NCBI GenBank assembly: GCA_044507695.1
Contig: JBIQJD010000003.1
Span: forward strand, 124,001-188,000
Origin: JBIQJD01 sp044507695
Lineage (GTDB): Bacteria; Bacteroidota; Ignavibacteria; Ignavibacteriales; Ignavibacteriaceae
DNA: 64,000 nucleotides
Direction of reading: 5' to 3'
The notes beneath the pieces are model-generated. The model made no database searches. It worked only from the letters and a program-made list of their open reading frames with translations, and was not told the DNA's origin. Both the position numbers and the translations under genes were made by a program. Shown piece by piece: positions 1-8,807 of the stretch (the stretch's first letter is position 1; each line of letters starts with the position of its first letter).

Positions 1-1
1 G

Positions 2-2119
2 GCAACAATTCCCAAAGGCAATTTTAAAATCGGTAAAGCAAAAATTCGCGGCGTTGAATCATTCGGTATGATCTGCTCAGAAGCTGAACTTGAATTGAGC
101 GATAATCATTCCGGTATAATGGTTTTAGTTTCCGGTATAAAAGAAGGTACACCTCTTACTGATGCCCTCAATCTTAATGATGTAATAATGGAGATTGCTG
201 TTACACCAAACAGGCCTGATGCACTTTCACATTTTGGTGTGGCACGTGATCTGGCGGCATTGTTTAACAAATCATTTAAGATTCCTCAGTTAAAATTTGC
301 TGAATCAGAAGATGATGTAAACAAATTTGCATCTATTGAAATTGTGGATACAAAAAATTGTCCGCGGTATTCTGGTAGAGTTGTAAGAAATGTTGAGATT
401 AAAGAATCACCTGAGTGGCTTAAAAACAGGTTAACAAAGGTCGGGCTTCGTCCAATCAATAACATAGTTGATGTTACAAATTATGTTATGTATGAAACAG
501 GACAGCCGCTCCATGCGTTTGATCTTGATAAATTAAACGGTTCAAAAATAATCGTTAAAAGTACTGATACTGAAGAATCTTTCACCACACTTGATTCAAA
601 AGCACGCAAGCTGCCGCAGGGAACTTTAATGATTTGTGATGAAGCCGGAAGTGTGGCAATTGCAGGTGTAATGGGAGGAGAAAATTCAGAAGTAACTTAT
701 TCCACTAAAAACATTTTAATTGAGAGTGCGTTTTTTAATCCTGTTTCAATAAGAAGAACTTCTAAACAATTATCTTTAAGTACAGATGCTTCATATAGAT
801 TTGAGCGCGGAACAGATCCCGGCAATACAGTTTATGCTGCCGAACGTGCTGCACAATTGATAGCGGATTTAAGCGGCGGAAAAATTCCAAAGGGCGTAAT
901 TGATGTTTATCCGGTAGAGGTTGAAAAGAGACAGCTTACTTTAAGATTAAAGAGGATTAAGCAGGTTTTAGGTTATGAAATTTCTGCTTCAGATATTACT
1001 CAGATATTAACTAATCTCGGTCTTGAAGTTACGGATGAAACTTCTGAAGAAATAAAAGTTTCCGTTCCAACTTTCCGTTCAGATTTAGAAAGAGAAATCG
1101 ATCTGATTGAAGAGATAGCCCGGATTTATGGATACGATAACATTCCTACAATTGAAAAAATTTCTATCTCTTTAGATCATAGATTTGATGATTCAGAATT
1201 TATTGATCAAATAAAAACCACAGCCAATGCACTGGGTTTTTATGAGATGATTAATAATCCGCTTGTAAGTGAAAAAAATGCATCTTTAATCGGGAATAAA
1301 ATTCCGCTGCTGAATCCGAAAAGCCTCGATATGGCTTACCTTAGAACATCGCTGGTTCCGGGAGCTTTAGAAGTAATTGCCAGAAATATCAATTATGGTG
1401 AAAAAAACCTGGCATTATTTGAAGCAGGAAATGTGTTTAATAAAATTTCAGATGATGGAATTAACACATTTGACGACTTTACTGAAAAAGCTCAGGCACT
1501 ATTTATTATTACAGGAAATGATTCCGAAAAAGAATGGTTTACCGATGAAACACCATTTGATTTTTACAGGCTTAAAGGACTTATCAACAGTCTGACAAAA
1601 AAGATTTCGCTTGACAATGTTTTGAATGATTCCTATTATTTCGGCGCTGAAAGTATTTACGAATACTATTTCGTTAAAAAATTCGGCAATACTTCCGTTG
1701 GAAAAGGTGGAAAAATCAGCAAAGAAGTTCTTAAAAAATTTGATATTGATCAGCCGGTTTATTCGTTTGAATTTGATCTTGATGAACTTAAAAAAATAAG
1801 AAGGCCGGAAAAGAAATATATAGAACCGCCTAAATTTCCAAAGATTATCCGTGATTTTGCTTTTATCTTTGATTCCGGAATTTCTTATAAGGAAGTAATT
1901 GATTATATAAAATCAGTCAGTTCAAATCTGCTTCAATCAGTTAAAATATTTGATCTTTTTGAAAGCGGATCGCTCGGTAAAAATAAAAAGAGTATGGCAT
2001 TCACTTTAGAATATTTTTCTAAAGAGAGAACCTTAACTGATGAGGAAGTTGAAAAAGATTTTATGATGACAATTGCTTCTGTAACCAAAAAATTCAACGC
2101 CACTTTAAGAGGCAAATAA
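2..2119 (+). CDS. pheT: Phenylalanyl-tRNA synthetase beta subunit, 5'-truncated by the window edge
   Basis: PheT is the large subunit of the cytoplasmic PheS2-PheT2 enzyme that charges tRNA-Phe. The frame is open from base 2, so translation begins before the window; the first visible residues (IRGVESFGMICSEAEL) are the end of the N-terminal tRNA-binding OB fold, and the ATG at 68 is an internal Met. About 705 residues are visible and roughly 100 are missing compared with the usual 800. The B3/B4 editing region follows (RPINNIVDVTNYVMYETGQP, then an AIAGVMGG motif), then B5, the pseudo-catalytic core (IARIYGYDNIP) and the C-terminal anticodon-binding FDX-ACB domain (FPKIIRDFAFIFD). pheS is expected just upstream. 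The next gene starts one base after the stop, so they are probably co-transcribed. Confidence 0.97.
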   Translation, partial: ATIPKGNFKIGKAKIRGVESFGMICSEAELELSDNHSGIMVLVSGIKEGTPLTDALNLNDVIMEIAVTPNRPDALSHFGVARDLAALFNKSFKIPQLKFAESEDDVNKFASIEIVDTKNCPRYSGRVVRNVEIKESPEWLKNRLTKVGLRPINNIVDVTNYVMYETGQPLHAFDLDKLNGSKIIVKSTDTEESFTTLDSKARKLPQGTLMICDEAGSVAIAGVMGGENSEVTYSTKNILIESAFFNPVSIRRTSKQLSLSTDASYRFERGTDPGNTVYAAERAAQLIADLSGGKIPKGVIDVYPVEVEKRQLTLRLKRIKQVLGYEISASDITQILTNLGLEVTDETSEEIKVSVPTFRSDLEREIDLIEEIARIYGYDNIPTIEKISISLDHRFDDSEFIDQIKTTANALGFYEMINNPLVSEKNASLIGNKIPLLNPKSLDMAYLRTSLVPGALEVIARNINYGEKNLALFEAGNVFNKISDDGINTFDDFTEKAQALFIITGNDSEKEWFTDETPFDFYRLKGLINSLTKKISLDNVLNDSYYFGAESIYEYYFVKKFGNTSVGKGGKISKEVLKKFDIDQPVYSFEFDLDELKKIRRPEKKYIEPPKFPKIIRDFAFIFDSGISYKEVIDYIKSVSSNLLQSVKIFDLFESGSLGKNKKSMAFTLEYFSKERTLTDEEVEKDFMMTIASVTKKFNATLRGK

Positions 2120-2120
2120 T

Positions 2121-2453
2121 TTGGCAGAAATTTCTAAATATGAAATTCTTTTAAGTGAATTAACCTCTATGGAAACACAGGTTCATTCACTTACAGATAA
2201 TTTAAAAGAAGTTAACAGACGTAACTCTGAGCTTGAAGAACAATTCAGCAAAACTGTAAGAGAAAACCAGGAACTTCAAAGCAGAATTACCGGACTTGAA
2301 AAAGAGCTTGAAGAGCTTAGAGTTCTGAAAAACGAGTATGAGGGAAACTTATTTAATTCATTAAATCCGAAGGAGAGGGAATCTTTAAAAGATAAATTAC
2401 AAAGTATGATATCAAGGATAGATTATCATCTATCATCAGAAAGACAGTCTTAA
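2121..2453 (+). CDS. Small coiled-coil protein upstream of zapA
   Basis: This 110-residue protein of unknown function is almost entirely predicted coiled coil, rich in Glu, Leu, Lys and Ser, from about residue 5 to 85, followed by a short basic tail. It has no signal peptide or membrane segment, so it is cytoplasmic. It starts with TTG one base after the pheT stop; AGAGG at 2108-2112 inside the end of pheT is a suitable ribosome binding site. zapA follows after 38 bases. A short coiled coil beside zapA recalls ZapB in size and composition, which would make it a division-ring accessory protein, but that is inference from context only; no family motif was recognised. Confidence 0.75.
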   Translation: MAEISKYEILLSELTSMETQVHSLTDNLKEVNRRNSELEEQFSKTVRENQELQSRITGLEKELEELRVLKNEYEGNLFNSLNPKERESLKDKLQSMISRIDYHLSSERQS

Positions 2454-2491
2454 GTTCTTAAACTTATTGAACGTATGATGGAAAAAGCATA

Positions 2492-2803
2492 ATGTCCGAA
2501 AAAAAGAAGCTGAAAATAAAAATATTTGATAAAGAATATTCTTTATTAGTAGAAAATGAAGAAATAGCAAAAGAGCTTGCTATTTATGTAAATAAGGTCA
2601 TGGAGGAAACCAAAGATGAACTTCCTGATCAGCCCGCACAAACAATAGCAATAATTGCTTGTTTGAATATAGCTTATGATTTATTTCTGGAAAAAAACAA
2701 AAACCGGGAATTTCTCATTCAGGCCGCGGATAAAGTAAAACGTTTAAAGCTTCTTCTTAGCGAACAATCTGCCATCAGCGGCGGAATGCCAAATCCATCC
2801 TAA
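2492..2803 (+). CDS. zapA: Cell division protein ZapA
   Basis: ZapA binds FtsZ in the cytoplasm and bundles its filaments at the division site. The 103-residue length and the layout are typical: an N-terminal beta-rich head (KLKIKIFDKEYSLLVENEE), a conserved A-x-Y-V-N-K-x-M stretch near residue 32, a hydrophobic helix (QTIAIIACLNIAYDLF) and a C-terminal coiled coil. It sits in a pheT / coiled coil / zapA / rny order. The following 257 bases hold a probable 6S RNA rather than protein, an arrangement that parallels the zapA-ssrS pairing known in gammaproteobacteria. No strong ribosome binding site is visible before the ATG at 2492. Confidence 0.9.
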   Translation: MSEKKKLKIKIFDKEYSLLVENEEIAKELAIYVNKVMEETKDELPDQPAQTIAIIACLNIAYDLFLEKNKNREFLIQAADKVKRLKLLLSEQSAISGGMPNPS

Positions 2804-2812
2804 AAAATTAAT

Positions 2813-3034
2813 ACCGCTCTGTCAGTCCGAATAAAATGAAAAACTAACTTTCATTCAAAAGGGAGTTTGACTTTCGGCGTCTATTGCAGGCCTCATCCGG
2901 TTTCGGCTTGCCGGCAACCGGAAATAAAATTCCGCTTCGGCAGAATTTAACGGAGGAAGCAAAAAGCGTTCGGGCAGATTCCCACACTGTCATAAATAGG
3001 GTTTTTCCTATTTATAGTGGCTGGCAGGGTCGGT
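2813..3034 (+). ncRNA. ssrS: Probable 6S RNA (RNA polymerase regulator)
   Basis: The zapA-rny interval folds into a long rod of about 222 nt. The closing stem pairs 2813-2827 with 3019-3034 over 15 pairs (ACCG then CTCTGTCAGTC against GGCTGGCAGGG, U, CGGT), with three G-U pairs and one bulged U. Inside lies a bubble flanked by small hairpins (2835-2841 with 2849-2855; 2992-3000 with 3007-3015, nine perfect pairs). An apical arm follows (GGGA 2861-2864 with TCCC 2980-2983, TTTG with CAGA) capped by a GC-rich CCGGTT/AACCGG hairpin near 2900. Size, closing stem, central bubble and position after zapA all fit 6S RNA, which holds the housekeeping polymerase in stationary phase. Boundaries are set by the stem, not by a mapped transcript; no promoter was identified. 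Confidence 0.72.
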
Positions 3035-3060
3035 TCTTATTAATCCACATTGGAGGAAAA

Positions 3061-4623
3061 ATGGATCCATTATTGCTAATACCAATGGTGATCATCCTCG
3101 TTGTTGTGTTCTTTTATCTCGGCTGGATGTTTAACTCAAAAATCGGTAAAAAGAGTATAGTATCGGCTGAAGATCGGGCAAAACAAATTATTGCCGATGC
3201 ACAAAAAGAATCTAACAATATTAAGAGGGAAAAATTACTTGAGGTAAAAGATGAATGGTACAAAAAGAAAATTGAATTCGATAACGAAGTTAATCAGAAA
3301 AGACAAAAATTAGCTAATACTGAAAAACAACTTACAATTCGTGAAGAAAATATTGAAAAGAAGTTTGATCAGGTTATTAAAAAAGAAAGGGAAAATAAAC
3401 AATTTGAAAAAGAGCTACTGGAATTAAAAAAGAGTTTAGATCAAAGAGTTATAGAAATTCAAAAATTAGAAGCAGAGCAAAACCTGAAGCTTGAAAAAAT
3501 TTCAGGATTAACTTCCGAAGACGCAAAAAAAATGCTGATGGAAAACATGGTTAACCAGGCAAAAGCCGATGTTTCCCATCTTGTAAAAGAAATTCACGAT
3601 CAGGCAAAAGCCGAAGCGAAAAAAGACGCACAAAAAATTATAGTTCAGGCTATTCAAAGAACTGCTGCCGATCATTCAATTGAAACAACGGTTTCTGTTG
3701 TTCAGATTCAGAATGATGAAATGAAAGGCAGAATAATCGGCAAAGAAGGCCGTAACATCCGTGCGTTTGAAGCAGCTACCGGCGTTGATGTAATTGTTGA
3801 TGACACACCTGAAGCAGTTATCCTTTCTTCTTTTGATCAATTCAGAAGGGAAGTTGCACGAGTTTCACTTGAACGCCTTATTGCTGATGGTAGAATTCAT
3901 CCGGCACGGATTGAAGAAGTAGTTGAAAAAGTCCGCATTGAGCTTGAAGAGGAAATGTTTAAAGAAGGTGAGAATACAATTCTTCAGCTCGGGCTTCATA
4001 ACATGCACAATGAATTAATAAAGCATATTGGTAAGATGCGCTACCGCTCAAGTTACGGACAGAATCTGCTTCAGCATAGTATTGAGGTGGCTTATCTTAC
4101 GGGTATTATGGCTGCCGAAGTTGGCCTTGATGTTTCAATGGCTAAACGTGCAGGACTTCTTCATGATGTTGGTAAAACAGTTGATAAATCTGTTGAAGGC
4201 CCGCACGCACTCATTGGTTATGATCTTACCAAAAAATATAAAGAACATCCGATTGTTGTTAATGCAGTTGGTTCACATCACGAAGATATTGAGATGGAAC
4301 ATCCTATTGCTCCGCTTGTTCAGGCTGCAGATGCTATCAGCGGTGCAAGACCCGGTGCAAGAAGGGAACCGCTTGAAGGATATGTGAAACGCCTCGAAAC
4401 TCTTGAGTCACTTGCAAAATCTTTTGAAGGTGTTGCTAAGACTTACGCAATTCAGGCTGGACGCGAAGTTAGGGTTGTAGTTGAGCATGATAAAATTGAT
4501 GATGTTGTTGCCGAAAAACTCGCTCACGATATTGCATCAAAAATTGAAAATGAGATGGAATACCCCGGGCAGATAAAAGTAACCGTAATAAGGGAAGTAA
4601 GAAAAATCGGTTACGCCAGATAA
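3061..4623 (+). CDS. rny: Ribonuclease Y
   Basis: RNase Y is a membrane-anchored endoribonuclease that starts mRNA decay. From the ATG at 3061 the protein has 520 residues, the normal family length: an N-terminal membrane helix (residues about 4-24), a long charged coiled coil to about 200, a KH RNA-binding domain with the GRIIGKEGRN loop near 222, and an HD phosphohydrolase domain with the metal-binding HD pair at about 368-369 (LLHDVGK). The start is supported by TGGAGG at 3050-3055 and by the membrane helix following at once. The frame is open 59 codons further upstream, but that stretch lies in the structured 6S-like RNA and lacks family similarity. A strong terminator follows 10 bases after the stop. 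Confidence 0.96.
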   Translation: MDPLLLIPMVIILVVVFFYLGWMFNSKIGKKSIVSAEDRAKQIIADAQKESNNIKREKLLEVKDEWYKKKIEFDNEVNQKRQKLANTEKQLTIREENIEKKFDQVIKKERENKQFEKELLELKKSLDQRVIEIQKLEAEQNLKLEKISGLTSEDAKKMLMENMVNQAKADVSHLVKEIHDQAKAEAKKDAQKIIVQAIQRTAADHSIETTVSVVQIQNDEMKGRIIGKEGRNIRAFEAATGVDVIVDDTPEAVILSSFDQFRREVARVSLERLIADGRIHPARIEEVVEKVRIELEEEMFKEGENTILQLGLHNMHNELIKHIGKMRYRSSYGQNLLQHSIEVAYLTGIMAAEVGLDVSMAKRAGLLHDVGKTVDKSVEGPHALIGYDLTKKYKEHPIVVNAVGSHHEDIEMEHPIAPLVQAADAISGARPGARREPLEGYVKRLETLESLAKSFEGVAKTYAIQAGREVRVVVEHDKIDDVVAEKLAHDIASKIENEMEYPGQIKVTVIREVRKIGYAR

Positions 4624-4633
4624 TTCAAAATTG

Positions 4634-4660
4634 AAAAGACGCTTTGTGCGTCTTTTTTTT
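4634..4660 (+). terminator. Intrinsic terminator after rny
   Basis: A nine-pair stem, AAAAGACGC (4634-4642) with GCGTCTTTT (4648-4656), closes a five-base loop and runs into an unbroken T tract to 4660. It ends the pheT-zapA-rny transcription unit. A frame open from a TTG at 4631 runs through it into the next gene, which argues that the next gene starts downstream, at 4682. Confidence 0.9.
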
Positions 4661-4681
4661 ATCCATTTAACATCTCTATTT

Positions 4682-6277
4682 ATGAAAGCGAATCATCTCT
4701 CCGCAAAAAAAATCTCTTTAAACATTTTCTGTATCTCAATTTTTATTCTTCTCTGTTTTTCAGAAATTATATTTGCCCAAAGGAAAGAAATCATTGCGTA
4801 TTTTCCAGAGTGGGGTGCAAGAAGCGGGACTTATTATGTTAAAAATCTTGAAACTACCGGATCAGCAGAAAAACTTTCAGTGATAAATTATGCATTTGCA
4901 TTACCAGTTCCTGATTCTGCAGGAAATATCATTGCATCAATAAATGATCCGTTCACAGCTTATCAGCAGGTTTATCCGGCAGAGCTTTCTGTTGATGGAA
5001 CTGCTGATGATTCATTGCAGCCGCTGCGCGGACTTTTAAATCAATTTAAAAAATTAAAAGAAAGACATCCACATTTAAAACTGGTTATATCATTCGGCGG
5101 ATGGAGCGGTTCAACTTATTTTTCCGATGCTGCCCGCACTCCTCAATCCCGGGAAATTTTTGTTAACAGTTGTATTGATCTTTTTATAAAAGGTAATCTG
5201 CCTGTTGAAAATAATGCAGGTGGAATTGGAAGCGCTGCAGGAATTTTTGATGGAATAGATATCGATTGGGAATATCCTCTCTCCGGCGGAGATGATAACA
5301 TAAAACACAATGAGAATGATAGAGAAAATTTAAGTGAACTTTTTGCACTCTTCCGTAATAGGCTTGATGAGATAAAACCCGGATACATTCTTTCCGCGGC
5401 GGTTCCGGTTGGCGGTGAAGAAAGATTTAATTTCTACAACGATCAAAAGTATTTGGATTATTTCCAGTTGATGACTTACGATCTGCGCGGAGGATGGGAT
5501 AAGAAAACCGGGCATCATACAAATTTATTTTCCTCAAATATTAATTTTTATTCCGATGGAATTGAACCTTCACTGGATAGAACTGTCAGGAAATTCCTTC
5601 ATGTTTTTGGTGTGAGTAAAGATAAAATTATTCCCGGCGCTGCTTTTTACAGCAGAATCTGGAAGGTAAATAATTTATCAAATTTTGGATTGCGTGAAGA
5701 GGGTTCTCCCGCCCGAGGAATAAATGGAAGATTTTATAACATCACCAAACTTAAAGCTAATGGTTTCCGTTCTTATTGGGATGTTAAATCAATGGCTCCG
5801 TATTTATTCAATCATCAGGACAGCATCTTCTTATCTCATGATGATGAACAATCCATCGCTTTAAAATCAAGATATGTTGATGCATATGATTTACGCGGCT
5901 TAATGTTCTGGGAAATCAGCGGTGATGATTCAATTGGAACGTTAGTAAATACGATCTTTACACGCAGTATGCATCAGGAAAAAAAAGTAAATGATGATGA
6001 AGTTTCAGCAAGTTTTAATATTACTCATCCCGCTCCGGATGAAATTCTTATTGAAGGCTCAAGTATAATAATTGATACTGATATTCAATCCGCAGCTAAA
6101 GCTGAATTTTTCGCTGACGATATTTCAATCGGCTACGATGTAAATTTCCCTTTTAACTGGTCATGGTTCAATGTGCCGGAAGGCCATCATACAATAAAAG
6201 TTGAAGTTTCTGATTCTGACGGCAATGTTAAGGCTTCAAAAGTTTTGCCGGTTTATATTCATCCGTCTTTCAGATGA
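4682..6277 (+). CDS. Secreted glycoside hydrolase family 18 (chitinase-like) protein
   Basis: GH18 enzymes cleave chitin or related beta-1,4-N-acetylglucosamine chains by substrate-assisted catalysis. The 531-residue protein has an N-terminal hydrophobic signal segment ending near FAQ (residue about 34). A TIM barrel follows with FGGWSGS on the third strand and the catalytic D190-x-x-D193-x-D195-x-E197 motif (DGIDIDWE) intact, a QLMTYDLRG strand, and a late GLMFWEISGD strand supplying the conserved Trp. A C-terminal domain of about 85 residues (from about 445) looks like a bacterial Ig-like fold of the Big_9 type. No type IX sorting domain is seen. The start at 4682 leaves the upstream terminator outside the gene. 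Substrate could be chitin or peptidoglycan-derived sugars. The gene appears monocistronic. Confidence 0.88.
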   Translation: MKANHLSAKKISLNIFCISIFILLCFSEIIFAQRKEIIAYFPEWGARSGTYYVKNLETTGSAEKLSVINYAFALPVPDSAGNIIASINDPFTAYQQVYPAELSVDGTADDSLQPLRGLLNQFKKLKERHPHLKLVISFGGWSGSTYFSDAARTPQSREIFVNSCIDLFIKGNLPVENNAGGIGSAAGIFDGIDIDWEYPLSGGDDNIKHNENDRENLSELFALFRNRLDEIKPGYILSAAVPVGGEERFNFYNDQKYLDYFQLMTYDLRGGWDKKTGHHTNLFSSNINFYSDGIEPSLDRTVRKFLHVFGVSKDKIIPGAAFYSRIWKVNNLSNFGLREEGSPARGINGRFYNITKLKANGFRSYWDVKSMAPYLFNHQDSIFLSHDDEQSIALKSRYVDAYDLRGLMFWEISGDDSIGTLVNTIFTRSMHQEKKVNDDEVSASFNITHPAPDEILIEGSSIIIDTDIQSAAKAEFFADDISIGYDVNFPFNWSWFNVPEGHHTIKVEVSDSDGNVKASKVLPVYIHPSFR

Positions 6278-6359
6278 TCTTAACAAACAGTAAAAGATAT
6301 TTTCATTTATCTGGTTCTAATCTTAAATTTGATCCGATAAATTTTATTGAATTAATTGA

Positions 6360-6962
6360 GTGAAATTGAGAGTAGCAATAACAGGCAGCATTGGCAGCGG
6401 AAAATCTTCCTTCTGCAATATTTTAAAAGAGAGCGGTTTTCCGGTTATAAGCGCTGATGATGAATCAAAAATTATTCTTGCTAATAATAAAAAGGTAAGA
6501 TCAGAAATTATCCTGATTTTTGGAGAAGATTCTTTTAAAGGAGAAGAGATAAATAAAAAATATCTTGCAGAAAAGATTTTTTCTAATCCTTTAAATGTTG
6601 TTAAAGTAAATTCCATTCTTCATCCCTACGTTATTGAAAAAGTAGATCAACTGCTTTTGGACTTATTGAAGACGAACGAAATAGCATTTGTTGAAGCAGC
6701 TCTGATTTATGAGGCTGATATGGAATCATTGTTTGATTATGTGGTTCTGATTACTGCAGATGAAAAAATAAGAAAAGAAAGAAAGTTGCAGATGAAAATG
6801 ACCGAAGTTGATTTCATCTCACGCAACGCTAATCAAATCCCGGATGAACAAAAAATAAATCGTGCTGATTTTGTTTTTACAAACAATGACTCTCTTGCTG
6901 AACTTGAACAGAAAGCAAATCTGCTTATACTAACCTTGAAAGGATTATTAAAAACCAAATGA
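6360..6962 (+). CDS. coaE: Dephospho-CoA kinase
   Basis: CoaE catalyses the last step of coenzyme A synthesis, ATP-dependent phosphorylation of dephospho-CoA at the ribose 3'-OH, in the cytoplasm. The 200-residue protein opens with a Walker A loop, G9-S-I-G-S-G-K15-S16, followed by SADD, the usual substrate-site acidic motif. The C-terminal half carries EAALIYEADMESLFDYVV and the lid region with RKERKLQMKM. Translation appears to begin at GTG 6360, right before the KLRVAITGS strand. The stop overlaps the pheA start (ATGA at 6959-6962), so the two are translationally coupled. Two other CoA genes, panC and coaX, lie near 58-59.7 kb. Confidence 0.95.
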   Translation: MKLRVAITGSIGSGKSSFCNILKESGFPVISADDESKIILANNKKVRSEIILIFGEDSFKGEEINKKYLAEKIFSNPLNVVKVNSILHPYVIEKVDQLLLDLLKTNEIAFVEAALIYEADMESLFDYVVLITADEKIRKERKLQMKMTEVDFISRNANQIPDEQKINRADFVFTNNDSLAELEQKANLLILTLKGLLKTK

Positions 6963-7792
6963 TTAAAGTTGCATTCCAGGGTGAAAGAGGTGCCTTTAGT
7001 GAAATTGCCGCAAAAAAATATTTTGGAGAGGATGTTAAGCTTTCACCATCATTTACTTTTGATGATGTATTTTCAAAAGTTAAAAAAGGAGAAGTTAAAT
7101 ATGGAGTTGTACCGATTGAGAATTCTCTTTACGGAAGTGTATTTGAAACGTATGATTTGCTGCTGAATTATTCACTAACAATAATTGGTGAATTGAATTT
7201 GCAGATAAATCATCATCTTATTGCTAAAAAAAATTATAAACTTTCCGAGATAAAAAAAGTTTATTCTCATCCTCAGGCATTAGGACAATGCTCAAAATTT
7301 TTAAGCACATTAAAAAACGCACAAATAACTCCCGCTTATGATACTGCCGGATCAGTTTTAATTCTTTTACAGAATAATGATGAACCGACTGCAGCCGTTG
7401 CCAGCAGGGAAGCCGCAGAAATTTATGGAATGAAAATTCTTAAAAGTGAAATTCAAAACAATAAAAAAAATTACACACGCTTTTTAATCATAAGCAAAAA
7501 GAAAGAGAAGAGAGAATTCACATCTCCCAAAACATCACTGTGTTTTGAATTAAAAAGTATGCCCGGCGCGCTTTATAAAGCATTAAGTGTGTTTGCACTG
7601 CGTGATATAAATTTGGTAAAAATTGAATCGCGTCCTATTCCGCATAAACCATTTCAGTATTTGTTTTATGTTGATTTACAGGGCAGCGATAAAGATGAAA
7701 GAATCGTTCAGGCACTGAAAAATTTATTAGAAATTTCTGTTACAATTAGAAAATTCGGGACATATCAATCAGGTGAAACCCATAAATCCTGA
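6959..7792 (+). CDS. pheA: Monofunctional prephenate dehydratase with ACT domain
   Basis: Prephenate dehydratase converts prephenate to phenylpyruvate, the penultimate step of phenylalanine synthesis. The 277-residue protein has the periplasmic-binding-like catalytic fold (residues 1-180) with FQGERGAFSE at the N-terminus, GVVPIENSLYGSV, and the catalytic T-R-F motif in NYTRFLII. A regulatory ACT domain follows with the Phe-binding ESRP motif (KIESRPIP). It has no N-terminal chorismate mutase domain, unlike the E. coli P-protein. That is notable because a chorismate mutase domain is fused to mltG about 2.1 kb downstream (9894-11288). The start overlaps coaE by four bases. Confidence 0.95.
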   Translation: MIKVAFQGERGAFSEIAAKKYFGEDVKLSPSFTFDDVFSKVKKGEVKYGVVPIENSLYGSVFETYDLLLNYSLTIIGELNLQINHHLIAKKNYKLSEIKKVYSHPQALGQCSKFLSTLKNAQITPAYDTAGSVLILLQNNDEPTAAVASREAAEIYGMKILKSEIQNNKKNYTRFLIISKKKEKREFTSPKTSLCFELKSMPGALYKALSVFALRDINLVKIESRPIPHKPFQYLFYVDLQGSDKDERIVQALKNLLEISVTIRKFGTYQSGETHKS

Positions 7793-7873
7793 TCAATAAC
7801 TCAGACTTCAGCCTGTGCTATATCGTCAGATTAATTCTGCTGAAGGGGAATAACAAAACATGAAGGTGAAATA

Positions 7874-8773
7874 GTGTCATTCATACACAACGCAATGATC
7901 GCTGTAATCCGGATGATGCCAAAATCATTAGTCTGGATTTTTTCCAAAAGATACATAGCCGGTAAAACCCTGCAGGAAGCCGTTGATTATGTTAAAACAT
8001 TAAACGCAAAAGGTATCTATGCAACCATAGATGTACTTGGTGAATCTGTTACAAATAAAGAGGAAGCTGTTGCTGCAAAAGATGAAGCGCTTTCAGTGCT
8101 TGATGCAATAGTTCAAAATAATTTGATGGCAAATCTTTCAATCAAACCTACACAAATGGGATTGAGCATTGATGAAGAATTTGCTTATGCAAATGTTCTT
8201 GAACTTGTTGAGAAAGCAAAAAAGATAAATAATTTTGTCCGCATTGATATGGAGGATTCTCCTTACACTGAAAAGACAATTCGTTTGTTTACACGTTTGC
8301 ATGAAAAATATGATTGTGTAGGAATTGTACTCCAGGCTTATCTTAAAAGAACTTTAAATGATGTTAAAGAATTAAATAAACTTGGAACGAATTACAGACT
8401 TTGCAAAGGCATTTATGTTGAACCCGCTTCAATTGCTTATAAAGACAAACAGGAAATAAGAGATAACTATCTGAACGCTCTTGAACTGATGTTTAAGAAT
8501 AATAATTATGTTGGAATAGCAACGCACGATGAATACCTGATAAATGCCGCAATCAAAATGATAAAAGAGTTAAATGTTCCAAAAGATAAATATGAATTTC
8601 AGATGCTGCTTGGTGTTAGAGAAGATTTGCGTGATAAAATTAATTCCAATGGAAACAAAATCAGGATTTACGTTCCTTTCGGCAAGGACTGGTTTGCTTA
8701 TTCAACCCGCAGGCTGAAGGAAAATCCGGAAATGTTGAAAAGTATTATTAAAAATATTTTTGGAATTAAATAA
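7874..8773 (+). CDS. Proline dehydrogenase
   Basis: This FAD enzyme oxidises proline to pyrroline-5-carboxylate, the first step in proline catabolism, passing electrons to the quinone pool. The 299-residue length is that of the short monofunctional (PutB/PRODH) form, not bifunctional PutA. Recognisable barrel motifs are RLCKGIYVEPASIAYK, GIATHDEYLI, FQMLLGVRE, RIYVPFGKDW and the terminal YSTRRLKENPEM, whose two arginines bind the proline carboxylate. Translation starts at GTG 7874 after AAGGTGAA. No partner P5C dehydrogenase gene lies in the window. The next gene overlaps the end only if a doubtful upstream TTG is used. Confidence 0.93.
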   Translation: MSFIHNAMIAVIRMMPKSLVWIFSKRYIAGKTLQEAVDYVKTLNAKGIYATIDVLGESVTNKEEAVAAKDEALSVLDAIVQNNLMANLSIKPTQMGLSIDEEFAYANVLELVEKAKKINNFVRIDMEDSPYTEKTIRLFTRLHEKYDCVGIVLQAYLKRTLNDVKELNKLGTNYRLCKGIYVEPASIAYKDKQEIRDNYLNALELMFKNNNYVGIATHDEYLINAAIKMIKELNVPKDKYEFQMLLGVREDLRDKINSNGNKIRIYVPFGKDWFAYSTRRLKENPEMLKSIIKNIFGIK

Positions 8774-8807
8774 GAGTGTAATAGGTTTTTATTTTTATAT
8801 TGAAATT

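Noticed and set aside
2884..3060. 59-codon upstream extension of RNase Y
   Set aside because: It lies in the strongly structured 6S-like RNA, lacks family similarity, and the ATG at 3061 has TGGAGG and leads straight into the membrane helix.
4631..4681. Upstream TTG start for the GH18 gene
   Set aside because: The first codons would run through the rny terminator; the signal peptide starts at ATG 4682.
8760..8807. 16-codon extension of TsaD from a TTG
   Set aside because: It overlaps proline dehydrogenase and TsaD proteins begin at the strand encoded from 8808.
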